Virus record (IMG/VR): IMGVR_UViG_3300046517_000468
Location: 1 to 44,439 of that record
Strand: one strand, 5' to 3'
Length of the DNA stretch: 44,439 nt
From: a virus
The number at the start of each line of letters is the position of its first letter. The stretch's first letter is position 1. The position numbers and the translations under genes were made by a program. The notes below the pieces were generated by a model, which was not told where the DNA came from, made no database searches, and saw nothing but the letters and a program-made list of their open reading frames with translations. Shown here one piece after another: positions 8,043 to 14,469 of this stretch.

Positions 8043-8344
8043 AAGCAATCCATACGCCGACAGGATTTAGCTGTGAGGTAATGATAAACGAGGGCGCGCG
8101 TTGTTTCTGTAACTTTGGCGCGCGTATAAACCCGTTCGCATGGGTCAACACAAACGAATTGCAGATTATGAATAATGATGCCTTTGTAAACGCGAAACCG
8201 CTGTCGGACGGTAGCAAAGTCTATGACGTTGTGGCCTATGACGGGCGGATTGTAATCGAGTGTGCAAGTCAATCGGACGCGGATTGTCTCGCGCTAAAAC
8301 TCAACAAGTATGCTCTCGGATTTACGATTACCAGCCAATTTTAG
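8039..8344 (+). CDS. Small early protein, unknown
   Basis: A 101-residue soluble protein, probably alpha/beta. Alternating hydrophobic strands (VYDVVAYDGRIVIECAS, about 62-78) precede a short helix (QSDADCLALKLNKYA). Several Cys (13, 22, 24) do not form a clear metal site. It starts within the stop of the previous gene. No homologue is recognised. Confidence 0.6.
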   Translation: MKAIHTPTGFSCEVMINEGARCFCNFGARINPFAWVNTNELQIMNNDAFVNAKPLSDGSKVYDVVAYDGRIVIECASQSDADCLALKLNKYALGFTITSQF

Positions 8345-8408
8345 AAAGGGGTTTCAATGGATAGGCCATGCGCCTATCTAATGCGACTCTCACTCGAAAG
8401 GAAACATA

Positions 8409-8795
8409 ATGCGAGCACTTGGAACCATCCGCGAATTTAAGACTAAAAACTTTACCGTTATCGTTGACGCTATTGAGGACGATTGCGGCATAGATGACCT
8501 ACACTCGGAACCCGAAGCGCAACAGGAAATAATAGACAATCTGAACAGCGGCAAATGGATTCAATTCACGGCGCGCGCGCGGGTTCTATATCACGGTAAC
8601 ACAATCGCAAGTGATTACCTGGGCGGATGCGTTTATACATCATTGGAAGAATTTGCTGACCACATCGAAAGCGCAAAATACAAACGTGAAACGGGGCGGA
8701 ATACTGGCAGCTATTTTGCTGACATGATCGCAACAGTATGCGCAGAGGCGCGCAAAGCAATACTCGAAACGCAAACTATTTACATTAGGGGCTAA
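8409..8795 (+). CDS. Early protein, unknown
   Basis: A 128-residue acidic protein with a GAAAGGAAA ribosome site. N-terminal strands are followed by an acidic stretch (DAIEDDCGIDDLHSEPEAQ), then a helical C-terminus. The segment GGCVYTSLEEFADHI plus the C-terminal helix resembles small proteins common on plasmids beside ArdC-type genes, but I cannot assign a family. The 64 bases upstream hold only the ribosome site. Confidence 0.6.
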   Translation: MRALGTIREFKTKNFTVIVDAIEDDCGIDDLHSEPEAQQEIIDNLNSGKWIQFTARARVLYHGNTIASDYLGGCVYTSLEEFADHIESAKYKRETGRNTGSYFADMIATVCAEARKAILETQTIYIRG

Positions 8796-8796
8796 C

Positions 8797-9066
8797 ATGA
8801 AACGCACCGACATCGAAGCAGAATATACGATAGAGAATGGCATCATTCGCAACCCTGGCAAGTTCGAGGGCGAGCCAATTTATGCGCCCTACTTTTGGGA
8901 TGCCTTGCTAAACGGTTTCGCTGATTCCGACGACGATGGCGTTGCAGTATTCGACATCGAAGCAAGCGACATCGAACAATTCCCCGAATTGGCAAACGTT
9001 GAACGAATTGCTTTATATGAATCCGATCAGGGTTTCGTTTATCTTGAGTCTACTTTCAAAGGATAG
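8797..9066 (+). CDS. Small acidic early protein, unknown
   Basis: An 89-residue, very acidic protein (estimated net charge about -17) starting one base after the previous stop. The run DSDDDG at 43-48 is followed by an Asp/Glu-rich segment to about 61. Small strongly acidic phage early proteins are often DNA mimics or inhibitors (Ocr and ArdA are acidic DNA mimics), and its position beside ArdC makes that worth testing. No sequence motif supports it directly. Confidence 0.6.
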   Translation: MKRTDIEAEYTIENGIIRNPGKFEGEPIYAPYFWDALLNGFADSDDDGVAVFDIEASDIEQFPELANVERIALYESDQGFVYLESTFKG

Positions 9067-9069
9067 AAA

Positions 9070-9441
9070 ATGCTTTTCACTCGTTGCAACATCGAAACGC
9101 TAAACGCAGCGCTGGCACAAGCTAACGCGAGCTATTCCAACAACCTGCGCTTAGATATCGGGCGACACGTCGGGACGGGTTTACGCGCAGTCCTACGCGC
9201 TAAAGACTCGCGCGCCTATGGTGCTAGAACGTCGGCCAACGGTAGGCATGGCCCATATGCGTCCTGGGAGGCCCACCGCGATTTCCTGCGCGCCTTGTTC
9301 GTTATTAGTCCGCAAACGAGAGTATCGACGGCAATGGCAAAATATACAGCGGAGAATTTCGAACACACTTTCCCCGAGACCGGACACAAAAACATTGGTT
9401 CTATGATAAACCCTGTCACCATGCCACAGCTAACAATATGA
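9070..9441 (+). CDS. Early protein, unknown
   Basis: A 123-residue protein with a basic middle (RLDIGRHVGTGLRAVLRAKDSRA) and a segment NGRHGPYASWEAHRDFLRALF with conserved-looking aromatic residues. Members of such plasmid and phage families occur near ArdC genes but have no known function. It overlaps the next gene by four bases (ATGA). Confidence 0.6.
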   Translation: MLFTRCNIETLNAALAQANASYSNNLRLDIGRHVGTGLRAVLRAKDSRAYGARTSANGRHGPYASWEAHRDFLRALFVISPQTRVSTAMAKYTAENFEHTFPETGHKNIGSMINPVTMPQLTI

Positions 9442-9650
9442 AAAAACTTTTACGTACGCTCGGACCTTGCCATTGTAAGCGCGGCATCCAACGCGATAAT
9501 TGCCCATCGTGCGAGGGTACGGGGCAAGCAATCGACTTTTCCCAATTCCACAAACCCACAAGAATTGACGACCCCCGTTTCATAGGGGAACCCACAAGAA
9601 TTGACGACCCTAACCCACAAGAATTGACGGCAAAGGAACACGATAAATGA
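9438..9650 (+). CDS. Small zinc-knuckle protein with internal repeats
   Basis: A 70-residue protein. The N-terminal half has CHCKRG (Cys11, Cys13) and CPSCEGTG (Cys22, Cys25), spacing like a half DnaJ zinc finger. The C-terminal half consists of repeats of PTRIDDP (about 40-46 and 52-58). These arise from a 16-bp DNA repeat whose third copy is in another frame. The start overlaps the previous gene (ATGA). The function is unknown; the metal-binding prediction is moderate. Confidence 0.6.
   Translation: MKKLLRTLGPCHCKRGIQRDNCPSCEGTGQAIDFSQFHKPTRIDDPRFIGEPTRIDDPNPQELTAKEHDK
9555..9629. repeat. Three copies of a 16-bp repeat inside a gene
   Basis: CCCACAAGAATTGACG occurs exactly at 9555-9570, 9591-9606 and 9614-9629. 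The first two are 36 bp apart and in the same reading frame; the third is 23 bp further and out of frame. Conservation at DNA level despite the frame change points to a DNA-binding site or recent duplication. Confidence 0.85.
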
Positions 9651-9850
9651 TTGCCATTAAAATTATCCACCGCAACAATCCGCACAGCGGCATGGAATAC
9701 GCCGTTTCAATATCGACGCATCCCGACAGCGAAGCAATTTATATCGACGCGCTATCGGATGGCGACGCACAGGCATTGGCGAAAAAGATTGCTGATGCTA
9801 TCAACGCGCATGCCATATGCGCGCAAGTTTTCCAACCATTGAAAGCCTAA
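9647..9850 (+). CDS. Small early protein, unknown
   Basis: A 67-residue protein, ATGA-overlapping the previous gene. The predicted layout is strand-loop-strand-helix: MIAIKIIHR, then YAVSISTH, then a C-terminal helix DGDAQALAKKIADAINAH. The compact beta-beta-alpha layout resembles small plasmid-borne domains of unknown function. Confidence 0.55.
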   Translation: MIAIKIIHRNNPHSGMEYAVSISTHPDSEAIYIDALSDGDAQALAKKIADAINAHAICAQVFQPLKA

Positions 9851-9852
9851 TA

Positions 9853-10374
9853 ATGGACGCTATTGAGCATCTAGAAACGACCGCATGGAAACATCCGCGC
9901 GACTATGGCGGATTCTCGCCCGATGGCGATTATTGCATCCTGTCAAAGCATCGAGAGTCCGACGCATTAACGCGAAGCAATTGGGACTGCATCAGCGCAG
10001 AGCTAAACGCAGAACCCTACGATGGCGGCGCGGATGACTTTTCCAATCGGCCCATAACCTACCATTGGCGCGCGGGCCATTGGGCTGTCGGTTGGGTCGA
10101 ATATCTAATGCTCCGCGCAGACGCGCCCGACGCTATCAAACAAACAGCGGGTGAAATTATTTGCGCCTTGTCTGATTATCCCGTTTACGACGAGGATCAT
10201 TATTCCGAATTGGAATATACAGAGACCGCCGAATATTGGGAGCATATGCGCGTCCGCGATCGTTTCGACGCGATCAAACAATCCGCTTCTACGGTCTCGA
10301 TATTCGCCGCGCGCCATGCAACCCTGCCAGCCGACGACAGCGGCGCATTGTTTGAATACCTGCGCCAGCCCTAA
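9853..10374 (+). CDS. Conserved plasmid/phage-type early protein, unknown function
   Basis: A 173-residue acidic protein. The ATG at 9853, just after the previous gene, is preferred to an upstream in-frame ATG at 9817 that lies inside that gene. Motifs I recognise from an uncharacterised plasmid-borne family are GGFSPDGDYCILSKHRESD (about 17-35) and an aromatic segment WRAGHWAVGWVEYLML (about 74-89). This family often accompanies ArdC-like genes. It closes the early block and is followed by a strong terminator. Confidence 0.65.
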   Translation: MDAIEHLETTAWKHPRDYGGFSPDGDYCILSKHRESDALTRSNWDCISAELNAEPYDGGADDFSNRPITYHWRAGHWAVGWVEYLMLRADAPDAIKQTAGEIICALSDYPVYDEDHYSELEYTETAEYWEHMRVRDRFDAIKQSASTVSIFAARHATLPADDSGALFEYLRQP

Positions 10375-10396
10375 CAACCCGCCCCGCTATCCCTAG

Positions 10397-10422
10397 AACC
10401 CGCCCCGCGCGGGTTTTCTTTT
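10397..10422 (+). terminator. Rho-independent terminator of the early block
   Basis: AACCCGC and GCGGGTT arms (seven base pairs) with a five-base loop, followed by TTCTTTT. It lies 22 bases after the last early gene. Confidence 0.8.
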
Positions 10423-10437
10423 GTCTGCCGCGCGCTA

Positions 10438-10574
10438 TACCCTGGCCCAACCCCACCCGCTATCACCCCGCAAAGCCCTTTAATCGCCCCGCCACGCCTT
10501 TCTACGGGACCGCAAGCTACCCTGGCCCCACCCGACTAGCGCCAGCGCCCCCAAAGCCGTTTAATCCACGCCCC
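10438..10574. repeat. 80-bp imperfect tandem duplication
   Basis: TACCCTGGCCC is followed by C/A-rich sequence, then CAAAGCC-x-TTTAATC, at 10438-10490. The same order recurs 80 bp later (10518-10574). The copies are diverged, so this is an old duplication. It lies just before the iteron array. Confidence 0.6.
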
Positions 10575-10594
10575 GCAATCGCGCCCCCATCCAG

Positions 10595-10814
10595 CCTTAT
10601 AACCAAAAGTTAGGTTTTCCCTTTTTCGCTATAACCGAGTACCCAAAATCCCCTATAGGGCCGCATCGAAAACCCGCTATAGGGCTGCACCCTTTTCCCC
10701 CATAGGGGCGCATCGAAAACCCCTATAGGGCCGCATCAAAATCCACTCTACCCGACCATCAAAATCCACTCTACCCGACCATCGAAAAACCGCCCTTATA
10801 ACCAAAAGTTTGGT
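10595..10814. repeat. 21-bp direct repeats framing the iteron array
   Basis: CCTTATAACCAAAAGTT followed by A or T and GGT occurs at 10595-10615 and 10794-10814, with one mismatch in 21 bases. A shortened third copy (CCTTATAACC) follows at about 10826. The two full copies bracket the 23-bp array almost exactly. Confidence 0.8.
10642..10780. repeat. Iteron array, six 23-24-bp units
   Basis: Units begin at 10642, 10665, 10689, 10712, 10735 and 10758, with a partial seventh at 10781. The first four contain a palindromic core around CCTATAGG followed by a G/C-rich end and GCATC; the last two are exact tandem copies around CCACTCTACCCGACC. The 23-24-bp period is close to two helical turns, so bound proteins would line up on one DNA face, as in iteron origins and multi-site operators. 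There are no spacers, so this is not a CRISPR. Confidence 0.75.
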
Positions 10815-11144
10815 AAAGTACCCTTCCTTATAACCCGTACCCCCTCAGGATATTTTTATGCCAACATACCACTTATAATTCCCAATAAAAACAGAGACCC
10901 CGAGCGATAGCACCCGTGAGTGGGTGAAACATACCAATATAATATAAACAACTCAACTTTCTCTATCTTACATTGCTACTGGATACTCGGCAGTATTTTT
11001 TGAACATACTCTGCCGTCGGTGATTCGCTGCTACAATTTGGAGTGAAGGGGCAGATTATCACTTTATGTGTACCGTATGCCATTCCGGGAAAACCTTACC
11101 GTCCTACCAACCGGCCTACCCGTGATAACCATTGGCAGTAAAAG

Positions 11145-11184
11145 AGTATACACATATAGTATAGGGTATGCATATACTTTTTTT
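11145..11184. repeat. AT-rich inverted repeat with T-tract
   Basis: AGTATACACATA and TATGCATATACT pair at 10 of 12 positions and are followed by a run of seven T on the plus strand. It could be a weak terminator of read-through from the left or part of an AT-rich unwinding element. Confidence 0.4.
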
Positions 11185-11309
11185 GCCCACACTTTGTTCA
11201 TTGCCCCCCGAGGAATCGGAGAATCTCGAAACCGCTTAACAGCTTACCCGGCTGCACGCGCGAAAACACAACTTACCGACCCCGGTTCACCCACCCCCGA
11301 TCATACCCC

Positions 11310-11338
11310 TTGACACCCTCTGATTTAATGGATATCTT
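11310..11338 (+). promoter_or_regulatory. Sigma-70-type promoter
   Basis: -35 TTGACA (11310-11315), 17-bp spacer, -10 TATCTT (11333-11338). It lies ~75 bp upstream of the triple-HTH protein gene at 11415, whose AAAAGGA ribosome site is adjacent to its ATG. Confidence 0.65.
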
Positions 11339-11414
11339 GCAATGGGAGATTAGGAATCCTATTTTTTCCCTGGGGTAGTGTGTAGATTTAACAACAACAT
11401 TCAAAAGGACCAAC

Positions 11415-12287
11415 ATGAGCAAAAGTGATCTTCCCCCGCGTGATCGTAAATACGGTTTCGAGGGTCAAAACCGCACCATATCCGAGTGGTGCAAAGTGCT
11501 ACACATATCCCTGGCGACTTGGTATCATCGTAGGTCAAAACTGCGTCGCGGGCACATCACGGTCGAAGCCCTGTTTGCCCCTGCCCATGCAAAACCGGGA
11601 CGAAAGCGGCGCGTTATCACCTTCATGGGCGAGTCGCATCACATGGCCGGGTGGGCGCAAAAACTCGGTATCACGCCGCAGACTTTTGCTAACCGCATGG
11701 CGCAGCATCGCAGCGATCCTGTTGCCCATCCAGTTATAAAGGTTTTCGCTCCGGCGCAAGACCCCCTGGAAAACTTGCGCAAGCGGCGCCGTCGTGGTCC
11801 TGGCAAGGTAGCAAAAAAATACCAGTACACCGCTGGTGGAAAAGTTTTTACACACACTGCCGACGAGTGGACGGACTTGCTTGGTATATCGCGCAACACC
11901 TTCTATAGCCGCATCAAGGCGTTTACGCACGACCCCCGCAGCTACCCGCTATCCTGGGTGTTCCGTTGCAAGCCTGATGCCCCGTTTGCCAATCCCACGA
12001 CGCGCCGGAGCACGGTGCCGCCGATGACTGCTGTGCAGCACGCCGAGCTAATGCAAGCGCTGGACGAGATCGACGCGGGGCGGGAGCCGACGCTGCTGAC
12101 CAAGCCGCGCATTGTGTTCGCCGACCCCATCCCGCTTGCTGTCCCGATCACCCCCGCTGGCAAAGTGCGGGACAAGGCGTTCGACCAGCCGCATCATGGG
12201 CACGCGGACGAGATCGAGGGCGAACCGGCCACGGAGCCAGTTAAGCCCAAGCTCGCCCCCGTGACCGTGCTCGACTTCGACGATTAA
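11415..12287 (+). CDS. DNA-binding protein with three tandem helix-turn-helix-like modules
   Basis: A 290-residue basic protein containing three related modules of about 42-48 residues: ~13-54, ~67-112 and ~136-183. Each has the order short strand, 'xxx-W-x-x-x-L-G-I', a recognition helix 'S/TxxTFYxRI/M', then a closing 'V-x-x-V/A-F'. Examples are DEWTDLLGISRNTFYSRI and AGWAQKLGITPQTFANRM. Such modules also occur singly in phage HNH and AP2 proteins as DNA-binding add-ons. The linker RKRRRRGPGK at ~122-131 is very basic. The C-terminal ~100 residues are acidic and low complexity. It is encoded next to the iteron array and has its own promoter. It may be an initiator, a repressor or an early-to-late switch; the exact role is unknown. 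Confidence 0.7.
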   Translation: MSKSDLPPRDRKYGFEGQNRTISEWCKVLHISLATWYHRRSKLRRGHITVEALFAPAHAKPGRKRRVITFMGESHHMAGWAQKLGITPQTFANRMAQHRSDPVAHPVIKVFAPAQDPLENLRKRRRRGPGKVAKKYQYTAGGKVFTHTADEWTDLLGISRNTFYSRIKAFTHDPRSYPLSWVFRCKPDAPFANPTTRRSTVPPMTAVQHAELMQALDEIDAGREPTLLTKPRIVFADPIPLAVPITPAGKVRDKAFDQPHHGHADEIEGEPATEPVKPKLAPVTVLDFDD

Positions 12288-12291
12288 TTGA

Positions 12292-12345
12292 TTGACCGTT
12301 CAATCAATAAACCGAGCGCTCAACTCAGTTTGATTGAACGGTCAA
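12292..12345. repeat. 16-bp perfect inverted repeat
   Basis: TTGACCGTTCAATCAA (12292-12307) and its exact complement TTGATTGAACGGTCAA (12330-12345) are separated by 22 bases. There is no T-run, so it is more likely an operator or loop-forming site than an intrinsic terminator. It lies between the triple-HTH gene and the promoter at 12388. Confidence 0.8.
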
Positions 12346-12387
12346 CTTAGCGCCGACGCCCTTGATTGCACACTCAATAAATAGTTG

Positions 12388-12416
12388 TTGACACGGGTAC
12401 TGTCTTACGCTACAAT
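12388..12416 (+). promoter_or_regulatory. Strong sigma-70-type promoter
   Basis: -35 TTGACA (12388-12393), 17-bp spacer, -10 TACAAT (12411-12416): a near-consensus promoter. The spacer and -10 contain TGTCTTACGCTAC, also found in the leader at 6662. It drives the gene run beginning at 12455. Confidence 0.8.
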
Positions 12417-12423
12417 GGATACT

Positions 12424-12439
12424 GTAGTGACTTCACTAC
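12424..12439 (+). promoter_or_regulatory. Palindrome at the predicted transcript start
   Basis: GTAGTG-ACTT-CACTAC lies at about +1 to +16 of the promoter at 12388. It would form a 5'-terminal hairpin in the RNA (which often stabilises mRNA) or serve as an operator. The AAGGAG ribosome site follows it unobstructed. Confidence 0.5.
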
Positions 12440-12454
12440 GACTAAGGAGCAAGA

Positions 12455-12832
12455 ATGAGCCTGCACAAAACCATCGAGCAAAGATTGATGCGCGACCCCG
12501 TGATTCGCGAACTGTTCAGCAGTTTCGCCAAGATGAACAACGAGCGCGAGCAGAAGGCGGCGCAAGCCGACCCACAGAAGCACAAGCTGTCGCGCGTGCT
12601 TACCAAGTCGGGCTATCTTTATTGGGACGGCGGGAAGAACGGCAAGGGGCAGACCATCCGCTTCTGCTACTCGACCCACCGCAACGTGGCGGGGTACTTC
12701 CTGGGCTGGCGCGAGATCATCAGTAAGCAGACCGTCAAGCGCGACCGCTGGTGTGCGCGCAAGACGCGCGCGGCAGTGACCGAGATCGCCCGCAAGCGGT
12801 ACAACAAGTTCATTGGCGCGGAGGAAGAATGA
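12455..12832 (+). CDS. Basic protein, function unknown
   Basis: A 125-residue, strongly basic protein with a good AAGGAG site, first in the operon behind the near-consensus promoter. Residues ~45-70 form strands (SRVLTKSGYLYWDGGKNGKG); residues ~85-118 are an Arg/Lys-rich helical region. The size and charge fit a nucleic-acid-binding protein. No family was recognised. Confidence 0.6.
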   Translation: MSLHKTIEQRLMRDPVIRELFSSFAKMNNEREQKAAQADPQKHKLSRVLTKSGYLYWDGGKNGKGQTIRFCYSTHRNVAGYFLGWREIISKQTVKRDRWCARKTRAAVTEIARKRYNKFIGAEEE

Positions 12833-13371
12833 GCGTCCGTCAAACGTGTTGCCGCCATTGCGGGCAGGACATCGAGGGCATGTTCCCCTATCGCCGGGGA
12901 GAATGGCGGGACCGTGGGAGCAACCCCACCTGCCCCCACCCCTTGCAAGGCTTCCCTGGCGGGCCGGAAGGCACCCTGCACGCGCCTGTGATCGAGGGCA
13001 AGCCCATCGCCCCACCCTGCGTGATCCCGACGCGCGTGCTGTTCCGCCGCTGGCCGGTGGTGGGGGGTACGGACGCCCTTGGTCCGCCACGCACGGGCGG
13101 CACCATCATTGCGATCTTCCCCGACATCCCCGGCAGCGGAGTCTACGACTGTATGAGTTACGAGCAGGTGGGGCAGCATGGGGCATGCGACCCCGCGATC
13201 ATCGCCAGCACGCACCCCGTGGACATGCGTAGCGACGATGTATGGGACTTGGTGCAGGAGCTACAGGGTCTCGGGTATGTGCTCAAGATCGTGAAGCGCA
13301 TCCCCGCCAGTGCGCAGCGCTTGCGCGAGCAGGCGATGAACAAGATGATGAACGCGGCAATGACCCTATGA
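12829..13371 (+). CDS. Cys-rich protein, function unknown
   Basis: A 180-residue protein starting in an ATGA overlap with the gene before (the longer frame from 12751 lies inside that gene). The N-terminus has CCRHCGQ (Cys7, Cys8, Cys11), a zinc-knuckle-like pair, then a Pro/Gly-rich region and a predicted alpha/beta C-terminal part (DDVWDLVQELQGLGYVLKIV). It ends in an ATGA overlap with the next frame. The function is not known. Confidence 0.6.
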   Translation: MSVRQTCCRHCGQDIEGMFPYRRGEWRDRGSNPTCPHPLQGFPGGPEGTLHAPVIEGKPIAPPCVIPTRVLFRRWPVVGGTDALGPPRTGGTIIAIFPDIPGSGVYDCMSYEQVGQHGACDPAIIASTHPVDMRSDDVWDLVQELQGLGYVLKIVKRIPASAQRLREQAMNKMMNAAMTL

Positions 13372-13643
13372 GCCGACTACGCACCCGAGAGTTGATACGT
13401 CTGTCGCCCGCGCACTGGCAAGCAAGGCGCGCCATCGACTATCAATGGCAACCGAGTACACCGCGCGCGAGTCGTTCCGCCGTGCTTACTTCAGCGATCG
13501 TTTGCCCGCGCTGGTGTTCCCCGCTTGGACCCATTACCGGCGCAAACCGCTGGCAGCCTGGGAGTTCAAGATACCCTACTTTTTCGCCGAGTTGCCATCG
13601 ACGCAGCGGTATGTCGCCGAGTTTGAACGCATTAACAAACTGA
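13368..13643 (+). CDS. Possible frameshifted gene, first part plausible
   Basis: The ATG at 13368 overlaps the previous stop (ATGA). The first ~27 codons (MSRLRTRELIRLSPAHWQAR) look coding. From about 13445 this frame becomes a Ser/Pro/Arg-rich string typical of a shadow, while the -1 frame (13445-13657) becomes protein-like. Either two short genes overlap or one ~97-residue gene is split by a frameshift or sequence error. Confidence 0.35.
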   Translation: MSRLRTRELIRLSPAHWQARRAIDYQWQPSTPRASRSAVLTSAIVCPRWCSPLGPITGANRWQPGSSRYPTFSPSCHRRSGMSPSLNALTN

Positions 13644-13657
13644 AACCGAGGGAGTAA
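13445..13657 (+). CDS. Small protein, possibly the C-terminal part of a shifted gene
   Basis: A 70-residue, aromatic- and Arg-rich frame (for example FSDRLPALVFPAWTHYR). It reads as real protein but has no ribosome site before its ATG. Joined to the first 26 codons of the frame at 13368 it would give a ~97-residue protein. No slippery heptamer is visible at the junction. Function unknown. Confidence 0.5.
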   Translation: MATEYTARESFRRAYFSDRLPALVFPAWTHYRRKPLAAWEFKIPYFFAELPSTQRYVAEFERINKLKPRE

Positions 13658-13662
13658 AAGCA

Positions 13663-13905
13663 ATGGAGACAGTGAAACTGGTGGTTGTAGTCGCCGATGG
13701 CGTGGTGCAACAGGTAATGAGCGCGGGCGTTGAGATTGATTGCATCGTGATTGACTATGATCTGCAATCCGATGTTGGTCCTTATGTGCGGCAGATACCG
13801 CAGGGCTATCCCAACCATGAAGGGGAGTATAAGCCCGCTAGTGTAGATAGGTGCGATGCCGGGATCGACACAGCTTTCGTTGAACATATTTTTACGATGT
13901 TATAA
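13663..13905 (+). CDS. Small acidic protein, unknown
   Basis: An 80-residue protein with a GAGGGAGT ribosome site. An initial hydrophobic strand (VKLVVVVADGVVQQVM) is followed by acidic alternating segments (IDCIVIDYDL). The two-strand start resembles a small alpha/beta domain of unknown function. It ends just before the promoter at 13911. Confidence 0.6.
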   Translation: METVKLVVVVADGVVQQVMSAGVEIDCIVIDYDLQSDVGPYVRQIPQGYPNHEGEYKPASVDRCDAGIDTAFVEHIFTML

Positions 13906-13910
13906 ACCGC

Positions 13911-13939
13911 TTGACACCTGAGTAAGACTTTGCTGTAAA
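13911..13939 (+). promoter_or_regulatory. Sigma-70-type promoter with shared element
   Basis: -35 TTGACA (13911-13916), 17-bp spacer, -10 TGTAAA (13934-13939). The sequence ACACCTGAGTAAGA just inside the spacer recurs as ACACCTGAGTTAGA at the promoter at 21800, which hints at co-regulation. It precedes the gene at 13976. Confidence 0.55.
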
Positions 13940-13975
13940 CTATTTTCTGAGCAAGTTAAACCGAGGGAGTAAGAC

Positions 13976-14302
13976 ATGAGAGTGCAACTGAGAGAGTTTT
14001 ACGCGGAGGTAACGGGCGAGCCTGCTAACCTGGGCGCAACATCCGCCAAGCGTGCGGCGATGACACGATGGGGCGTGCCGATGGAGCACCCCGTCACCAA
14101 GGGCAGCAAAGTGATGACCAAGGTGGATAGCAAATATCTGCCGATGGCGATTGCGGCTTACAAGCTGGAACAGGATGAAAAGGCGCGGGCCAAGGTCAAG
14201 GCCAAACCCGCCGCCATTGCCACCGAGCAGGATGGGGTGGATGTCTACACGGTCCTGGTGGAGATTCGGGACTTGATTAAAGCCCATATCGGAGCGCTAT
14301 GA
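13976..14302 (+). CDS. Basic protein, unknown
   Basis: A 108-residue protein with the same CCGAGGGAGTAA ribosome region as the gene at 13663. The N-terminal region is compact (REFYAEVTGEPANLGATSAKR), then a helical region rich in Lys and Ala (EKARAKVKAKPA), ending in a short helix. No known family. It overlaps the next gene (ATGA). Confidence 0.55.
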   Translation: MRVQLREFYAEVTGEPANLGATSAKRAAMTRWGVPMEHPVTKGSKVMTKVDSKYLPMAIAAYKLEQDEKARAKVKAKPAAIATEQDGVDVYTVLVEIRDLIKAHIGAL

Positions 14303-14469
14303 AATCAACGCATCGGAAACAGCAGGAAGCCGACGCCCGCCACGATCGTAAGATGTTTCTATGGAGCGCGGCGATTTTTCTGCTAACCTGCGCGGCAGTT
14401 GGCAGCGCCATGCTCTGCGCTTATTTTGTGATGCAGATGATCGGTCAACTGATGGGGGTGCCGTCGTGA
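14299..14469 (+). CDS. Small membrane protein, 56 residues
   Basis: The ATG overlaps the previous stop (ATGA) and the TGA overlaps the next ATG. The product begins with a basic, hydrophilic stretch (MKSTHRKQQEADARHDRK), then one hydrophobic helix at ~20-52, orienting the N-terminus inside. No family was recognised; holin- or superinfection-type roles are conceivable but unsupported. Confidence 0.6.
   Translation: MKSTHRKQQEADARHDRKMFLWSAAIFLLTCAAVGSAMLCAYFVMQMIGQLMGVPS

Larger units (their letters stand above)
10423..11309. other. Gene-free region, candidate replication origin
   Basis: Nearly 900 bases without a credible gene. The first ~430 bases are strongly C-rich on the plus strand and carry the 80-bp duplication and the iteron array. 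From about 10850 the sequence becomes AT-rich, with short hairpins (CACCC/GGGTG at 10911-10926; CGGCAG/CTGCCG at 10988-11016) and a longer AT-rich inverted repeat near 11145. Iterons next to an AT-rich stretch, upstream of a gene for a multi-HTH protein, match the usual plan of an iteron-type origin. A large regulatory region is the alternative. Confidence 0.5.

Noticed and set aside
10642-10780. CRISPR array
   Set aside because: The units are adjacent with no unique spacers, no cas genes are nearby, and the repeats vary between units; iterons fit better. The Cas4-like nuclease at 18553 is a normal phage gene and not evidence of CRISPR.
11068-11313. 81-residue frame in the gene-free region
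   Set aside because: No ribosome site and a composition unlike the genes around it. It spans the AT-rich inverted repeat and ends over the -35 of the promoter at 11310, so I treat the region as non-coding.
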